DNA of 64,000 nucleotides, taken from positions 62,001-126,000 of the forward strand of contig OENT01000036.1 of the NCBI GenBank assembly GCA_900239685.1, written 5' to 3'. The notes under the pieces were generated by a model. That model ran no database searches and had not been told where the DNA came from. It worked only from the letters and a program-made list of their open reading frames with translations. Position numbers and translations under genes: made by a program. Origin of the DNA: Rotaria macrura (taxonomy: Eukaryota; Rotifera; Eurotatoria; Philodinida; Philodinidae). This document shows positions 52,088 through 64,000 of the stretch, piece after piece. Within the stretch, counting starts at the first letter, position 1; every line of letters starts with the position of its first letter.

Positions 52088-55000
52088 ATGATTACTATCG
52101 ATCAAAAGGGTGTCATTCGAAATGATATGAACCAATCATACACAACAAAAACTATTGAGAAGAATTCCAGTAATGTTAAGACGATTACATTCTTATAGAA
52201 TTCAATCAATCTATGCCTATGATACAATACATCTATTTTGTCTATAGATTTTAATCAAAATTCAATCGTTGCACTATTAAAAGGACCTGATAATCCTTAC
52301 AAAAATGCATTGATAGAAAATAGTCAACAGTTAAATGTACCATGTATCAAAGACACATGTGAAGATCGGAATGCTTTTTTACAAATTAACGTTCGTGAGT
52401 TGAAATATTTTTCTTCTAAGATTTTTAGAATTCCCCGAGAAACTGTTGATCACGATTGTCGAGATTTAGAATTCGGAAAAGAAGACAACTTCTCGTAGTC
52501 AGTACTGATGGTTGCAATTGACTATCTGCTGTAATTGAAAGTCGATAATTCTATAAATTATATCTGTCGAACTAGAGAGCTCAAGACAGATAAGTCAGAA
52601 GAAGAGCACTAGTCATTAACTGAGAACAGAATCCATTTATTGAGGTATAACTATCAGGAAATCTAAAGATGGAGAATATAAGAATATGGTTAAGGAGATT
52701 TCTAGTCATGAAACGTAGTACGATTATGGAGATGAGCTTTTAGATTCTTGTAGAATAACGATTTTCGTCACAAATAGAAACTTTGCCAAAATTTTTCTTT
52801 TTTTTTAATAATTATTTAATAATGTTAAAAAATATATTTATATTTTTAGAAAATGAAAAATTATTGAGATTATTCTAAATTTGAACGTTTAGTAACGTAA
52901 TATCTTTGGTATCAATTAAATATTGACATTTTCTGCATTGAAAATAAAGCGACACGTTGTTCAGATCATCTCCAGTCAGAAAAATAGCTGACTGTTTTTG
53001 TAAACTTATTTCAGTACTCGGTATTATTCGAATGAATAACTACTTTTCCCTATGATGCCTTATTTTATTATCGAAGCGTCCGTATAATGTGAAAGCTACT
53101 TGCAGAGAGTAAACTATAATTTGAAGCAAAGTTACATATGCAATTTGACAAGTTTTCGATAATCATTTGTGTTGGATATAACAAAAATGTGCGTAAAACC
53201 ATGAAGTTTTCTTTTTTCCTGATTCTATCTTATATATTGACAAATGAGGCCAAGCAACAGACGACAAAAGTTGCATCTCTGTTCTAACGAAATACTTGGG
53301 GTATATGTATAGCATAGCCGACAAAAAACATGGAATGAATCATCATGTGAACTATAATGGACTAAAGCTGACACATTTTATTGTGTTCAGTTTTGTTGAT
53401 TAACGATAAACCGAAGTTTTTATATGTAAAAGTAGATGAGATCATAGGATTGATTTAAATCGAGAACATATGTCATAGTCTAAAGTTTGCTTTTCTTTAA
53501 AACACATCGTTGAAAATTTAGTAGCACTGTTCATAGTCATATTCGTTCAATGTCGACATCCTACGATCAATACTATTACCATGTAATAAAATCTCTTGCT
53601 GACTTGAATGTCAATATTTATTGTACTTAGTATTTATATCTTCGGCATAGTTTATATTTCGAGTTATATTCTAATTGGGACGATGATGTTTCGATCGAAA
53701 AAGCACGATTTTCCATGTCCATGTCTAAAGTTGAAATTCCTCGAAAAGTGGAAATATAAATTAAACGAAAAATTTTCATTGTGTTTTCCATAAATAAACA
53801 GTAGTACTCCTAGTCGATATTTTTCTACGCAAAAGAAGAAGATATTAGAATGACATGAAAATTGTCTTGAATAATTATGTAAACTTCATTCTTTTATTCA
53901 TCGTGAACGAAGAAAAACTTTTATTCGTAGTTCTTTATTTCATCTGCAGAATTCTGTGAAAAATTGTTAATCTCTTGTTGTTCCTATGCAAACACGAATA
54001 TAGAACTAAAATAGAGGCAAGATTATGTGAACAACTTCTTAAGCATGCATTCATTATTTCGTAAGATACCTTGTGCCTACAATGACATGATGAAATGAAA
54101 GAAAAAACCTCGTTCGAGAATGTAAACGCCAATATAAAATTATTTATCGCAGTGCAATCAACAGACAAGGGACGCAGCTAACCTTACGACAAAATTAATT
54201 CAAGATGAAACGTGTGAGAAAATTTCGATTTATCTTTTAATATACATGATTAAATGCACATGAGAATTTCGTAGAAATAAGAGTATGGAGCACTTGCTAA
54301 ATTTCCTAAAATTCTCTATTTCATAATTGAGCATAGTTTTCAATGAATTAAATTTTATAATCAACATCTGAAATATTCGAATATTCATCGATCAATTACA
54401 AAATAATCTTAATACAGGAAATATGCAGAAATGCATGAAATATTTCAATCATTCAATATGTACTTGAATTTCGATACATGAAACGAACGTCATGAATTCA
54501 ATTATAGTATTATAAATAGTGATTCATAAGAGATTTCAGTATTAGGAAGAGAATTTAATTGATTTCGATCTACTGATTCTCTTCAATTGAAACTATTTGT
54601 TTAAAAAAAACCAGTACTGATGGTGATAGAATCTTGGACAAAACAATGAAAGAGATCCAAACGTGGATATTCATGTGATTTTCTTGAAATAGCTTTGTTT
54701 TCTATATCCGTTCTCGTCACAAAATAGAGTTATAAGTTCATTGCAATTTCCATGGAAAAGATAAACGATACGATAATTTCTACTTAGTTTTAAAAACTAC
54801 ACTGAACTTGTCATCTTAAATAAACAAATTCTTGACTTTTCAGGTGATTTACCTTTGGAAAATTTATTCGAGTTCTGTGAGTGCATTTATAATTCAAAGA
54901 ATTGCATGACTTCTGAACCTGTCACAGACAGAAATGCATCTAATCAACAGATGATTCTGTGGTTTGACTTTTTACAGCACTTGAAATTCAGGGCTATATT

Positions 55001-55527
55001 TATGATTTAATATTGATTTTCTGTAAGGTTCACTTAATATTGACGAGCAAGTACAACTAATGAAAGAACAATATCGTCAACTATACAAATATCATTGTCA
55101 AGTAATGAAAAAAAAGGAAAAATGTCTTCGATTTACATTTCCTATAATGTATTCATATCCGATGAAATTCAAACGAAAACAAACAGCTACCAGTAGTTAC
55201 TCATCTGCACCATTGTTTCGTCAACCAATATTACAAAAAAAACTAACAAAGCACTATTCAAATGCAATCAATCGATTAAAATCAGCTGTTAGCATTTCAT
55301 TCATTGATGATGCCAGTAATGATTTACCAGCAAGTAAAATTTCAAATAAACATCTTTCATTATCAATGCTCAATGATATTCCATTGAAGAATCGTTCGAC
55401 AAATCGAATTCGTTCATCAAATACATATTTACAAAAACATACATGTCAATTATGTCGTTCAGTATTGTCGAATGGTATATGTTCATGTATTGTTCAATAT
55501 CTACTAAAATTAAACCATCGAAATTAG
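52088..55527 (+). CDS. Unrecognised four-exon gene, C-terminal Cys cluster
   Basis: Proposed exons 52088..52109, 52248..52394, 54844..54876 and 55028..55527 give 233 residues. Every junction is phase 1 with GT-AG borders, and the total closes in frame. I do not recognise the family. Residues 1-70 are mixed, with a Cys pair (CIKDTC). About 70-105 is helical and Lys/Gln/Tyr-rich (VQLMKEQYRQLYKYH). The middle is basic and Ser-rich, probably disordered. The C-terminus has CQLC, eight residues, then CSC, which could bind zinc. The 2.45 kb second intron and the tiny 7- and 11-residue exons make the 5' part less certain than the last exon, which alone is a 500 bp open frame. Confidence 0.55.
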
Positions 55528-55669
55528 AATATTATTCACGTTCAATATCATGTCATCGTTTAGAATCCTATGAATAATCAGCATAATTACGTAACATAAA
55601 AGAAAGAAATAGTTTTTCTTTGTTGGCTCGGTAGGAAAAAAAAACAAACTAAGAACAATGATTTTCAAA

Positions 55670-55948
55670 TTACAATAGACAACAGATTTTTGTACGTTTT
55701 TCTTTCGTTTGATTTAATGATGTTGGTGGAACAGGATTAATAACAACAACAGCTGGATCTTCACCATTGCCGAGTAAACCGGTCGCACTTCCTTGAGACG
55801 TTTGAAATGGATATATTTTTGTTACTGGTACATTGCTTACAGTTGGGCCACCACCTGTACTCATTCCACCATCAATACTCGAGGAAGGCTTTTTAGTTCG
55901 ACCACGTTGTTTTTTCTTGAAAAATTCTTTACTTTGCGATTTACTCAT
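55670..55948 (-). CDS. Small basic protein with CaaX-like C-terminus (92 aa)
   Basis: A single open frame starting MSKSQSKEFFKKKQRGR and ending KRTKICCLL. The N-terminus is strongly basic, the middle is Gly/Ser/Pro-rich and probably disordered, and the last four residues CCLL fit a geranylgeranylation CaaX box (terminal Leu). A possible splice acceptor (TCTTATAG) lies 9 bases before the ATG, so a 5' non-coding exon is possible; otherwise an in-frame TAG precedes the start. It lies 137 bp downstream of the GPCR stop on the same strand. I do not recognise the family. Membrane attachment is inferred from the basic stretch plus the CaaX end. Confidence 0.5.
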   Translation of the reverse strand: MSKSQSKEFFKKKQRGRTKKPSSSIDGGMSTGGGPTVSNVPVTKIYPFQTSQGSATGLLGNGEDPAVVVINPVPPTSLNQTKEKRTKICCLL

Positions 55949-56085
55949 TGGATCTGGCTATAAGAAAAAATAAATAAATAAAAATAAAAGTTAACAGTAC
56001 AAATCGTGCATGAGATAGAATCTGCAAAATGTGATCGAAACAAAATAGAGACAAAAGAGAGAGAGAGAAAGAGAAAAAAAAACTT

Positions 56086-57632
56086 CTAAACAATATCGCT
56101 CTTTCGATCAAGATCATCAGTAGGAATTGGATTCTGCGATGTACATGGTACTGTCATTGGTTTATATTGTGATTCAAAACACGACGAACTATGTCGTTTA
56201 ACAAGACCGTGTTTTTGCTCGTATACGAATGTATTTGCTTTTCCTCTTGATGGACTAAGTCTTGCGCGTGATGCTGATGTTGATAATTTATTTTGTGTAG
56301 AAGTTTTAGCATATGCGCATTGATGATATGATATTTGTTGATAAACTTTATGCGTTTGAATTGAATGTATAGATGTTTTTATACCAGTTGCAGCACCAAC
56401 ACCTGTATAACTACTGACTGAATCTCTTAATTGCAAATTTGCTTGTTGTAGTTGATGAAAAAAATGTGAACCGCCACCATTCGAATAACTTAATTCACTT
56501 TGACGTCTTGATTCAACATATGACCAATTGAAATATCGTTGTCGAAATAACTTGGACAGACATTCATAGAAAAATTTTCTTAATTCTCGACGAAATAATT
56601 CACCCGTAAATGTATACAAATAAAATCCGCAACCATGATCAAGATATAGTAAAAATCTCATAATGCCATCTAATAAAATTAAATATTTCTCTTCATAATG
56701 TAAGTATGGTTCAATAACAGAAAAAACTCGCAATGGAAATGTTAATAATAGAAAAAGAAATGTTGATACAAATAGAATATATGCTAACTGTGTATCGCGA
56801 GGTGAACGCGTTTGTCGTATACCTAATTCTTTCATATATATGTGAGATTTGCAAACTGAATGCATAACACTTGTATTGGCAATTAATATTATAATAAATG
56901 GTATTAAAGAATTAATCAAAAAATCCATCCATGAAAAATAATAAATTAAAAAATATTCATAGTTTTCCGTTGATGATCGTAATAAATTTGAACTACACAT
57001 AGCTAATAATTTATATTCAGAATCATTAGCCATAAAATCATGATTGCGTTCTTCATTGGAACCAAAGAATATTAAGTAATGTATATTGAGAAAAAATAAT
57101 ATAATATACATTACAATTAATGTACAATATGAATGTTTACGACTGAAAACATTTCTATTCCAAACATAACGTTTTGTGACAGCGGCACGTTCAAGTGATA
57201 TAACGCACAATATCCATACGGCACAATGAGAAAAATAACTGGTTAAAAATTTATATGTTCGACATATATATAATGAACGTTGTAGAAAATAAGATTGAAA
57301 TGTATAACGTATGATAAGACGTAGACAGTTTAGTGTAATCAATATTAAATCCTAAAGATGACTAAATTAATTCTTGCGTGTTTAAGAAATGAAAAAGTAA
57401 TTATCTTATTTACCATAAAACTTTCAGCAACAAACAAGATTGAACAACCAAATTTTTGAAATTTTTTTCGGGTAAATATAAGTATTGTTAACAATGAGCC
57501 GATAAAACCAAATGGAAATAATAACCAAGGATATACACGATGAAAGTTCAGGTTAAATTGAATTATAGAATCATTCGACAGATTCGATGATATCGAATAC
57601 AGATGATAGTATTCAAAATATTCAATATTCAT
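56086..57632 (-). CDS. Divergent rhodopsin-like GPCR (class A)
   Basis: Two exons, 57414..57632 and 56086..57351 (62 bp intron inside TM2), encode 494 residues. A glycosylatable N-terminus (NLSND) precedes TM1 (YPWLLFPFGFIGSLLTILIF). TM2 holds LILITLNCLRL, and TM3 ends in SLERAAVTKR where most receptors have DRY. Two loop segments, TM4-TM5 and a TM6 with FLLLTFPLRV follow. TM7 reads DHGCGFYLYTFTGELFRREL in place of NPxxY. A long Ser/His-rich cytoplasmic tail of about 140 residues ends DIV. The layout resembles the expanded FMRFamide/peptide-receptor-like GPCRs of rotifers and molluscs. The ligand is unknown. A PDZ-type C-terminus is not obvious. Confidence 0.8.
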
Positions 57633-58261
57633 CGTGCAGTCTTTATGTATTATATATATATATATATATAATATATATATATAATATTTATATATATATA
57701 TATTATTATATTTGTATCTGATGTTATATCTAGATTAGTTTTTAGATCTTATTTTTGAATAAAAAAAAAGCAGAAGAAAAGACTATTGCCGTTCTCGGCA
57801 ATACTTTAACCAAGAGGTACTTGTCTCGTTCAATCTCATTTGATCTCAATCGGCAACTTCCTACTAGATCGAACTTTCCTTTAACAGACATACAATATTG
57901 AGTTTTATCTAATTACCTCATTTTTTTTTTCTTGTTCTTTTTCCGGATAAAGAATAAAGATGAGCAAATAGTCAAATAAACAGCAATGGGGAAAAACCGA
58001 ATAGAAAACAGCAAAAACAGTGAAAAATGCGCACACCTAGAATAGTGCTCGTTCTAACAGAAAATGAATCTCAGACAAAATTATTTTTGATGGAAAAACA
58101 TGTCCCGTTTCTCAGAAAAATTACTTTGATTGGCATTAAAAAAAAATAACAAGAATTTATGTAGTACGACATCGATGCCATCATGCTCTACTTAATTGCC
58201 GAGTAATAATAAGTCAACATAAATATGCACCAGCGTATGAACACGTCTTCTGTCTTTTCTT
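57633..58261. other. Intergenic region with TA microsatellite
   Basis: A TA-rich repeat at about 57649-57712 lies just upstream of the GPCR start. The rest shows no exon, RNA or transposon that I recognise. Confidence 0.6.
57649..57712. repeat. TA-rich microsatellite
   Basis: An interrupted run of TATATA blocks, able to form a hairpin, about 20-80 bp upstream of the GPCR start codon. Confidence 0.9.
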
Positions 58262-59247
58262 TTATATTCTAGACAATATGCCATCATTGTCAATGGCGCC
58301 GTCCTTATATTTTCTTGCCTGCGAGGAATCTTTTTTCCTTGTTCTAATTAATGTCTTTCTTGTTTTTCATCAATCGTTTAATACTGTTCGTACATTCAAA
58401 AGACGCAAAATAAAACAAAATATGTCAGTTATTGATATTCTCAACATGTAACTGATTAGTTTCCGACTAAATATTTGACTATTAATATTGTTTAATTTCA
58501 TGCTGAGAAAAGTTTCTCTCTTGTTTCTTCTCTCTCTCTCTCTATTGTTTTGTTTCAAACTATTCATAAGCCGATGAATACAACACGACAACGAAAAACT
58601 TACTACTATACTATCAGAAGCAAGTTGATCATGTTTTAAATTTTGTCGAGAATCAGACATTAACGTTGCATCTTTTGGATATAGTAATGGTTTTGGTTTT
58701 ATTGGTAATAAGGCACTATTTGAATCGGAAAACACTGAAAGTAAATTAGAAGACAAGAAAGAATTAAAACATTTCCTCTTGAAATTTCCAATGATTGAAC
58801 ATGAAAAAACAGACTTTGACTGTTACGTTCGGATAGTTTTGACCCATCACTGGATGAAATATTATAAAGACTTAACATTGCAACACAACAGTTATTTTGT
58901 AGAATTGCTGCATAGCGTGCTGGAAAAAAATTGTAATAACATATTCAAACGAAATAAACTTTATTGAACGCAATCTATCATCCGATTACCTCCAGTTTGT
59001 GAAACGAGTAATTTCACGATAGCATGGTTAAAATAAAATGCTGCTAAGTGAATGCCAGACATTGTTGACCATAGTGAAAGAAGTCCATCTTGGGATGCTG
59101 TGCATGAAAATAAAACATTTAATAGTAAAAATGACAATTGAAAGATGAGCAAAACTATGTTACCCGTTATAGCAAGATTACTATCGCTAGTAAACGACAC
59201 AGAAACTATGGTATTTTGATGTCCAACCAACTTATGTACAACAGCAC
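58262..59247 (-). CDS. C-terminal part of a WD-repeat protein, upstream exons not found
   Basis: Exons 59164..59247, 58990..59097, 58604..58734 and 58262..58303 are in phase with each other and end in a stop. The first two encode one WD40 unit (LVGHQNTIVSVSFTSDSN, then SQDGLLSLWS) with its GH start, structural Asp-Gly and a W-S in place of W-D. A Ser/Lys-rich tail ends GILSRI. The first exon starts in phase 1, so more coding sequence must lie upstream, but none was recognised in 59.3-61.7 kb. It might be the tail of an NACHT- or otherwise domain-linked WD protein, or a fragment left after rearrangement near the LINE. The last small exon is the least certain. Confidence 0.55.
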
Positions 59248-61700
59248 CTATCAAAATTTATTAAATAACGTTGAAATTCTATTTTAAAGAATATTAATTT
59301 TAAAAAAAAAGCAATATATTTCTTAACGGATATGACGCATTTCTTTTGTGCCCTATTATTAACTCAGTTAATCAATATTGGTCTAACTGCTGTAGTACAT
59401 AATTACAATATTCAATGAGTAGAATACTAAAAAGATGTGATAAACTTCAGTGAGTACATTACTAAACATTAGAACAAAGTTCGTTTCATGTCTAATTTTT
59501 ATATAAACATAGGATCAAAGTTAAATATACAAGGGATCACAATGCCGCAATCATCAAAGAAATCTATCAGCATAATTCCCCATGAGAACAAAATTGGAAT
59601 TTCTAAACTTATTCATGCCACTAGAGCAATGTTTTACAAGTGCAATCTTACAGCAAATCAAATCCATATCTAGTACAACTCGTTCTAACATAATATCATT
59701 TCGAAATATAGATAGATAAGTTAATAAGAAAGAGATTCTTAGCTTTCGTCTACTCTTTGCTAATTTTTATGTAAATGACGTCAAACATTCTACGAATATT
59801 CAGCGATATATGTAGAATTATATGTATAGTTTCAAGTGTATTTTCTTCGCACGATGTCCTTGATCCAACGATTCTATCTATTCGGCTGAGCCTTATTTCT
59901 TCAATGACTCATAAAACCATTTTTAATTATGTCAACTGAGGAAATTCCTGTTGCCCGAACGGTAATTGAAGATTGTTCGTATTGATAAAATAAATTGATA
60001 GAACACATTAGTTGCATCATTTTTGTCAGTTATTATTTCTTTTGATTTGATAAATACATGATTAACTTATCAATGATTAAAAGCAGTTTCATGGTCTATC
60101 TTCCTAACATCTAGTGAAAATGATAGAAATGATCTATTTCGATCATCTATCCAACATGATTACTAATGATCGACAAGAATAGACAGTGAGCAGCTCGGTC
60201 GAATGCTTCATTAGTACAAAACAACTGACGACTATTCAAAGTTCAAACAAGTGCATCACGGAATTTTTCCCATGTAATGCAAACTTAAATATACCATACT
60301 ACAAGGATATAATTAGATTATAGGAGTTTTTCTGTCTATTACTGACAAGCACAGTGTTTCAAAATGGTTCAGAATCTTTCTACATGTGTTGCTCATGTCT
60401 ACGTCTAAGACTGTAACATCAATGTCATAAAGAATAAAGTCAATTGCAGCAATCCAATATTATTTATGATTTTTCGAGCGAATTTTCATAGTTTCTCTAA
60501 AAGTGAATTCAAACTTGATTTTCAGGACATATTTGATATGAATTTTGTTAATGAGAAATCTTGATTTGAAAAATAACACTAGAATCGATCTTTGATTAGT
60601 TCTTCAAAGGACTACAGTAGACAAAACTTTTCTAAAGTACCTCTCTAGTAATCCTCACTATCATTGATTGATCTTGTCTATCGTATTCGGTCTGTCTTTT
60701 ACTTTGATTATGATCGATAGAAGGTTAAAGTTTGAATTCGAATTATTCATTGTCAACAATAAAAATAGACACTTCCTATATTGAGCACATGTACCGGCAA
60801 GACGTATAATCGTTCGTGCTATAGTCAACTCCCTATAATCAGTAGCCATATCTTCGAGTCTCTAGTAAATCGATTTTTCAGTAGCCTCGATCGATGAATC
60901 ACATGAGGATTTTTCACGAATGAGTAAGCAATCGGATTTCAACTAACAGCATATGGTTAAATGAGAGCTGATGCCAAATTAATACATTACGTGTACAAGG
61001 AACAACAATTCGATTAAAAAAAAGAAAAGTCAAAGTGAAAAAACCAACGAAATATGATTCATCTGAATCTTTTTTTTCTTACTGGTCATCTTCATGGACA
61101 CAACAGCAAATAATATGTCGTTCACCAAAATTGATCGACCAATTAATTGACAACGCAATAACATTAAAATCCACACGAAAACATCAGCATCATCATTATC
61201 AACCATCAATGATAATTTGTCAATGACAAATTATTATTGAAAACTATCAACCGCCAACAAGCTTCATCACGTCATACTCAAATATCTTCTACGCCTTGAC
61301 GACTACATGTAATGAGAGTGTTTCAGAAAATGACTCCCAATAACAGGCTAAGAAACCATGACCGTATGAGAAAATATCATTGTCAACAGTTTCCACCTAC
61401 AATTATTGAACCAGTAGGAAATCTCAATACTTGACTCAATTCTGAACCATCTCAAAAGAATGATTTTCAATAATTTTCTGTTTTTCCTTTGCGGACTCGA
61501 ATCTCACGGAAGAACAAAATAAAATAACGTGCAGCAAGGAAAAGGCTAGATGGATAAACGAAATTGTTCAACGATACGGTCCTCATTATCACATCAGTCT
61601 GTAATTTCTAGGTTCTTATTTCAGCTGGTACGAATCGATACAAATTTGGAATGAGTTCAACGACCGATTTTCTTATTTTATGAAATTGTGAGTGGTCGGA
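59248..61700. other. 2.45 kb with no assigned gene
   Basis: AT-rich. A minus-strand stretch at 60661-60849 reads LTIARTIIRLAGTCAQY and a plus-strand one at 61035-61226 reads LIDQLIDNAITL. Neither has supporting splice context or a complete domain, so neither is called. Confidence 0.4.
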
Positions 61701-61749
61701 TCATATGAACAATTATAAAATCAGACTACAACGGCCACGTTCTCTATCC

Positions 61750-64000
61750 GATTGAATAGCTTAGGAATTTCCTTTAAAGAAACTGTAAGATCAATCAAAT
61801 CCTCGGTCTCATTTTCAAAAATTAAATATCCTTCGCCACTGGCAACAATTGACATTGAATTTTGTGTTAAAGATTCGAATGAATATTCTGAAATCTTAGT
61901 CACAAGACTTAGATCGATAGGTTATCTTTTACTTCCAATTACTGCATTTATATCATCTATTACAAAAACTTATTGCACGAACTGTTTGAAACTTGGACAT
62001 ATATATGCACTCACACTGTCAAGTACTCTCATGTTGTTGCAAATGTCTAGAAAAATGGAATCGTAACTGTATCGATATCAAAATTAATTTTTATCTTTAA
62101 ATTGAAAAGGTTCACATTGCTCATTAATTATGGAATGTGCAACTGCTACTAATTCTCTATAGATATAAAAGATGAAGTCAATAGTGTAATCGACAACGGG
62201 CAGATTCGGTTGGTAGATGCAAAGAAGAAATTCGAACCAATAAATATGAACGTTGTATAGTTTCCTGCTCTTACAAAGTCGGTGTAGGGTCGAATACAGT
62301 TTGCCAGAATTAACAAAGTTCATTGAATGATAAACAAAATCAACATGATGAAAAGTAAATAACTATGCTGTTGATTCGTATCAATGCTGTTCTAGATACT
62401 TCACATCAAATGAAAAGTGAAATGGGCACTCAAATCCTAAGCATTGGCATGTTAGAAAAAAGATCAACACTATTCAAACAAGATACCCTATAGTTTTAGC
62501 AAATCTTGTGCAACAAATCATTAATGTTAATATAGAAGGGAAAATGAAGGAACATCAACTATACAATATAATTCATTCAATAGCTAGATAAATTTAAAGA
62601 TAATTTTTTAACAAAATTTGATATGACCTATGCTGAATATTAACAAACATCAGCGTCGCCATTCCGACAACCAAACATCAACAACCTCAAAAAAACTTTG
62701 AAAAAATACAGCATGTCCATCTACCCATAGAAACAATCAAGCGATGGACTAAGGACAGTCAATGGTTGATTATCAGTGATTCATAGTAACCTTTCTTCAT
62801 TATCCTTGGACGTCATTGGAACTTCCTTCTCTCCATATCCCACTACCTTCCATGTATTCTGTATCTTATTTTGATGTAAAAGATGCTTTGATTCAAAAAG
62901 TCATTGGTTGCAATTTTTCTTCTAACCTATGGTACAGTATATTACCCCGATTATGAGTGAATGGTACTCAGGTGTCACTCTTAAAGACGTTCTGAGCTTA
63001 CGGGAGATATAAATCTACCGATCTATTTGCCAACGATTCAACTTCATATTCTCACTTGCAGCATACAAGGCTGAAGAACAAAACACTTAAATTTATAGAA
63101 CTATTTTTTTTCCATAGAGACATCTCCGTATGATATACAAGGAGGTAGTAGAAATGCGGAACGATTTTAAGATATTCTATTTTAATATCTTTTATCAGTA
63201 TAAGGTACCTGCATCAAAGAAGGAATCATAGGAGGAGTTGGAAATCATCTGAAAATATTACGGATCGGTGTAACCATAGATAATAAGATAATAGTGGATG
63301 ACGATGGATTTTCTGAACAGATTAGAATTATCGGTATGTATTGGCCATAGCGCCAAAATGTTAACCTAGATTTTAGATGAATTAACACCATTCATAACAG
63401 AAAAGAACTATTTTGATATGTAACCTATAATACCACGGTACAAGAGTTACAGAACCGTTTGACTTATGTCATAGGAAAGCATTTAAAAATCGAAAACAAC
63501 AGTCTTCTTTTCATATCCGAAGCAACGAATTTTTCACAGCGGTCTGCTACACTTATTGATCACCGTTTCACTAACGTAGTTGATGCAAAACCAGAAACCC
63601 TGCACTAACAGAATCAAATGATTATTGTCTTATATAATTCGAGAGCAAGCATATAGATTTTCAGACAAATGAACAATTTGTCATGGTGAATCAGACAGTT
63701 TTCAACATAGTGCTAACGTTGCTAATAGAATTCGGAATATATGAATTAGCAAAGCAAAAGGCAGATAGCAGTAAAAGTCAGATTTATGCACTAGTTGATT
63801 GCTGCACTAAAGAAGAGAGTGACAATTTGAAAAAAAAACACAACTAAATCCCATACTAGAATAATATTAAAAATAATGACGAGACAAATCAACAATGAGA
63901 TTAATTAATATAAGACTGAGCGATGGAGGTCATTCCGTCAGACATTACATACTGCTTACGATAATAAAGGAATCATTTTTTGATGTCATTTATCGAAAAT
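61750..64000 (+). mobile_element. Decayed non-LTR retrotransposon (LINE), continues past right edge
   Basis: Read on the plus strand with frameshifts and stops. Around 61850-62010 lies an ORF1-like piece (RLRSIGYLLLP, then CTNCLKLGHIYAL, a gag-type C-x2-C-x4-H knuckle whose last Cys is lost). Around 63230-63830 lie endonuclease-like pieces in order: RIIGMYWP, LDELTPFITEK, TVQELQNR, RSATLIDHRFTNV, DAKPETLH, then FNIVLTLLIEFGIYELAKQKAD. These match the APE-type endonuclease of LINEs, but the catalytic motif regions are mutated (no GDFN, no SDH). The reverse transcriptase would lie beyond the window. It is certainly inactive. The left limit is approximate. Confidence 0.75.

Noticed and set aside
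61035..61226. 63-codon plus-strand ORF containing LIDQLIDNAITL
   Set aside because: No domain or splice context. It could be part of the LINE 5' region but cannot be shown.
1..64000. CRISPR arrays, bacterial operons, replication origins
   Set aside because: The window is intron-rich eukaryotic DNA, and no regularly spaced repeats or bacterial gene order are present.

Overview
The window looks like nuclear DNA of a small AT-rich animal genome. Genes are split by many short GT-AG introns (about 50-75 bp) with a few 0.4-2.4 kb introns. The recognisable products are animal proteins: kindlin, IFT43, small Maf, NTF2, SLC25A42 and OXLD1. Together with divergent tandem paralogues and a heavily decayed LINE, this fits a bdelloid rotifer such as Adineta or Rotaria. 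That taxon is an inference from style, not from a marker gene. All exon structures were read by eye, and for every complete gene the reading frame closes across all proposed junctions. A single ambiguous base (n) sits at 41671.

Layout. (1) 1-22.7 kb: five head-to-tail plus-strand paralogues, here called A-E. Each is a TRIM-like protein with an N-terminal RING, a B-box, a coiled coil and a C-terminal propeller-like domain. A is cut by the left edge. A 360 bp foldback element lies between C and D. (2) 22.8-24.7 kb, minus: an eight-exon IFT43. (3) 24.8-35.8 kb: mostly gene-poor, with a 336 bp foldback element whose arms resemble minimal hammerhead ribozymes, and a small-Maf bZIP gene at 31.1-31.6 kb. 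(4) 36.3-38.3 kb, minus: OXLD1-like and SLC25A42-like mitochondrial genes 157 bp apart. (5) 38.9-42.6 kb, plus: a tandem pair of EamA/SLC35G-like transporters. (6) 45.3-50.7 kb, minus: a full-length kindlin, divergent from NTF2 (51.2-51.7 kb, plus). (7) 52.1-55.5 kb, plus: an unrecognised four-exon gene. (8) 55.7-57.6 kb, minus: a 92-residue ORF with a CaaX-like end and a divergent rhodopsin-like GPCR. (9) 58.3-59.2 kb, minus: the 3' end of a WD-repeat gene with no visible upstream exons. (10) 61.7-64.0 kb, plus: a dead non-LTR retrotransposon.

The most notable system is the A-E cluster. The five genes share architecture and intron positions but differ strongly in sequence, in the integrity of their zinc ligands and in their linkers. 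They look like a diversifying family of putative E3 ligases or sensors. Their ligand and function cannot be read from sequence.
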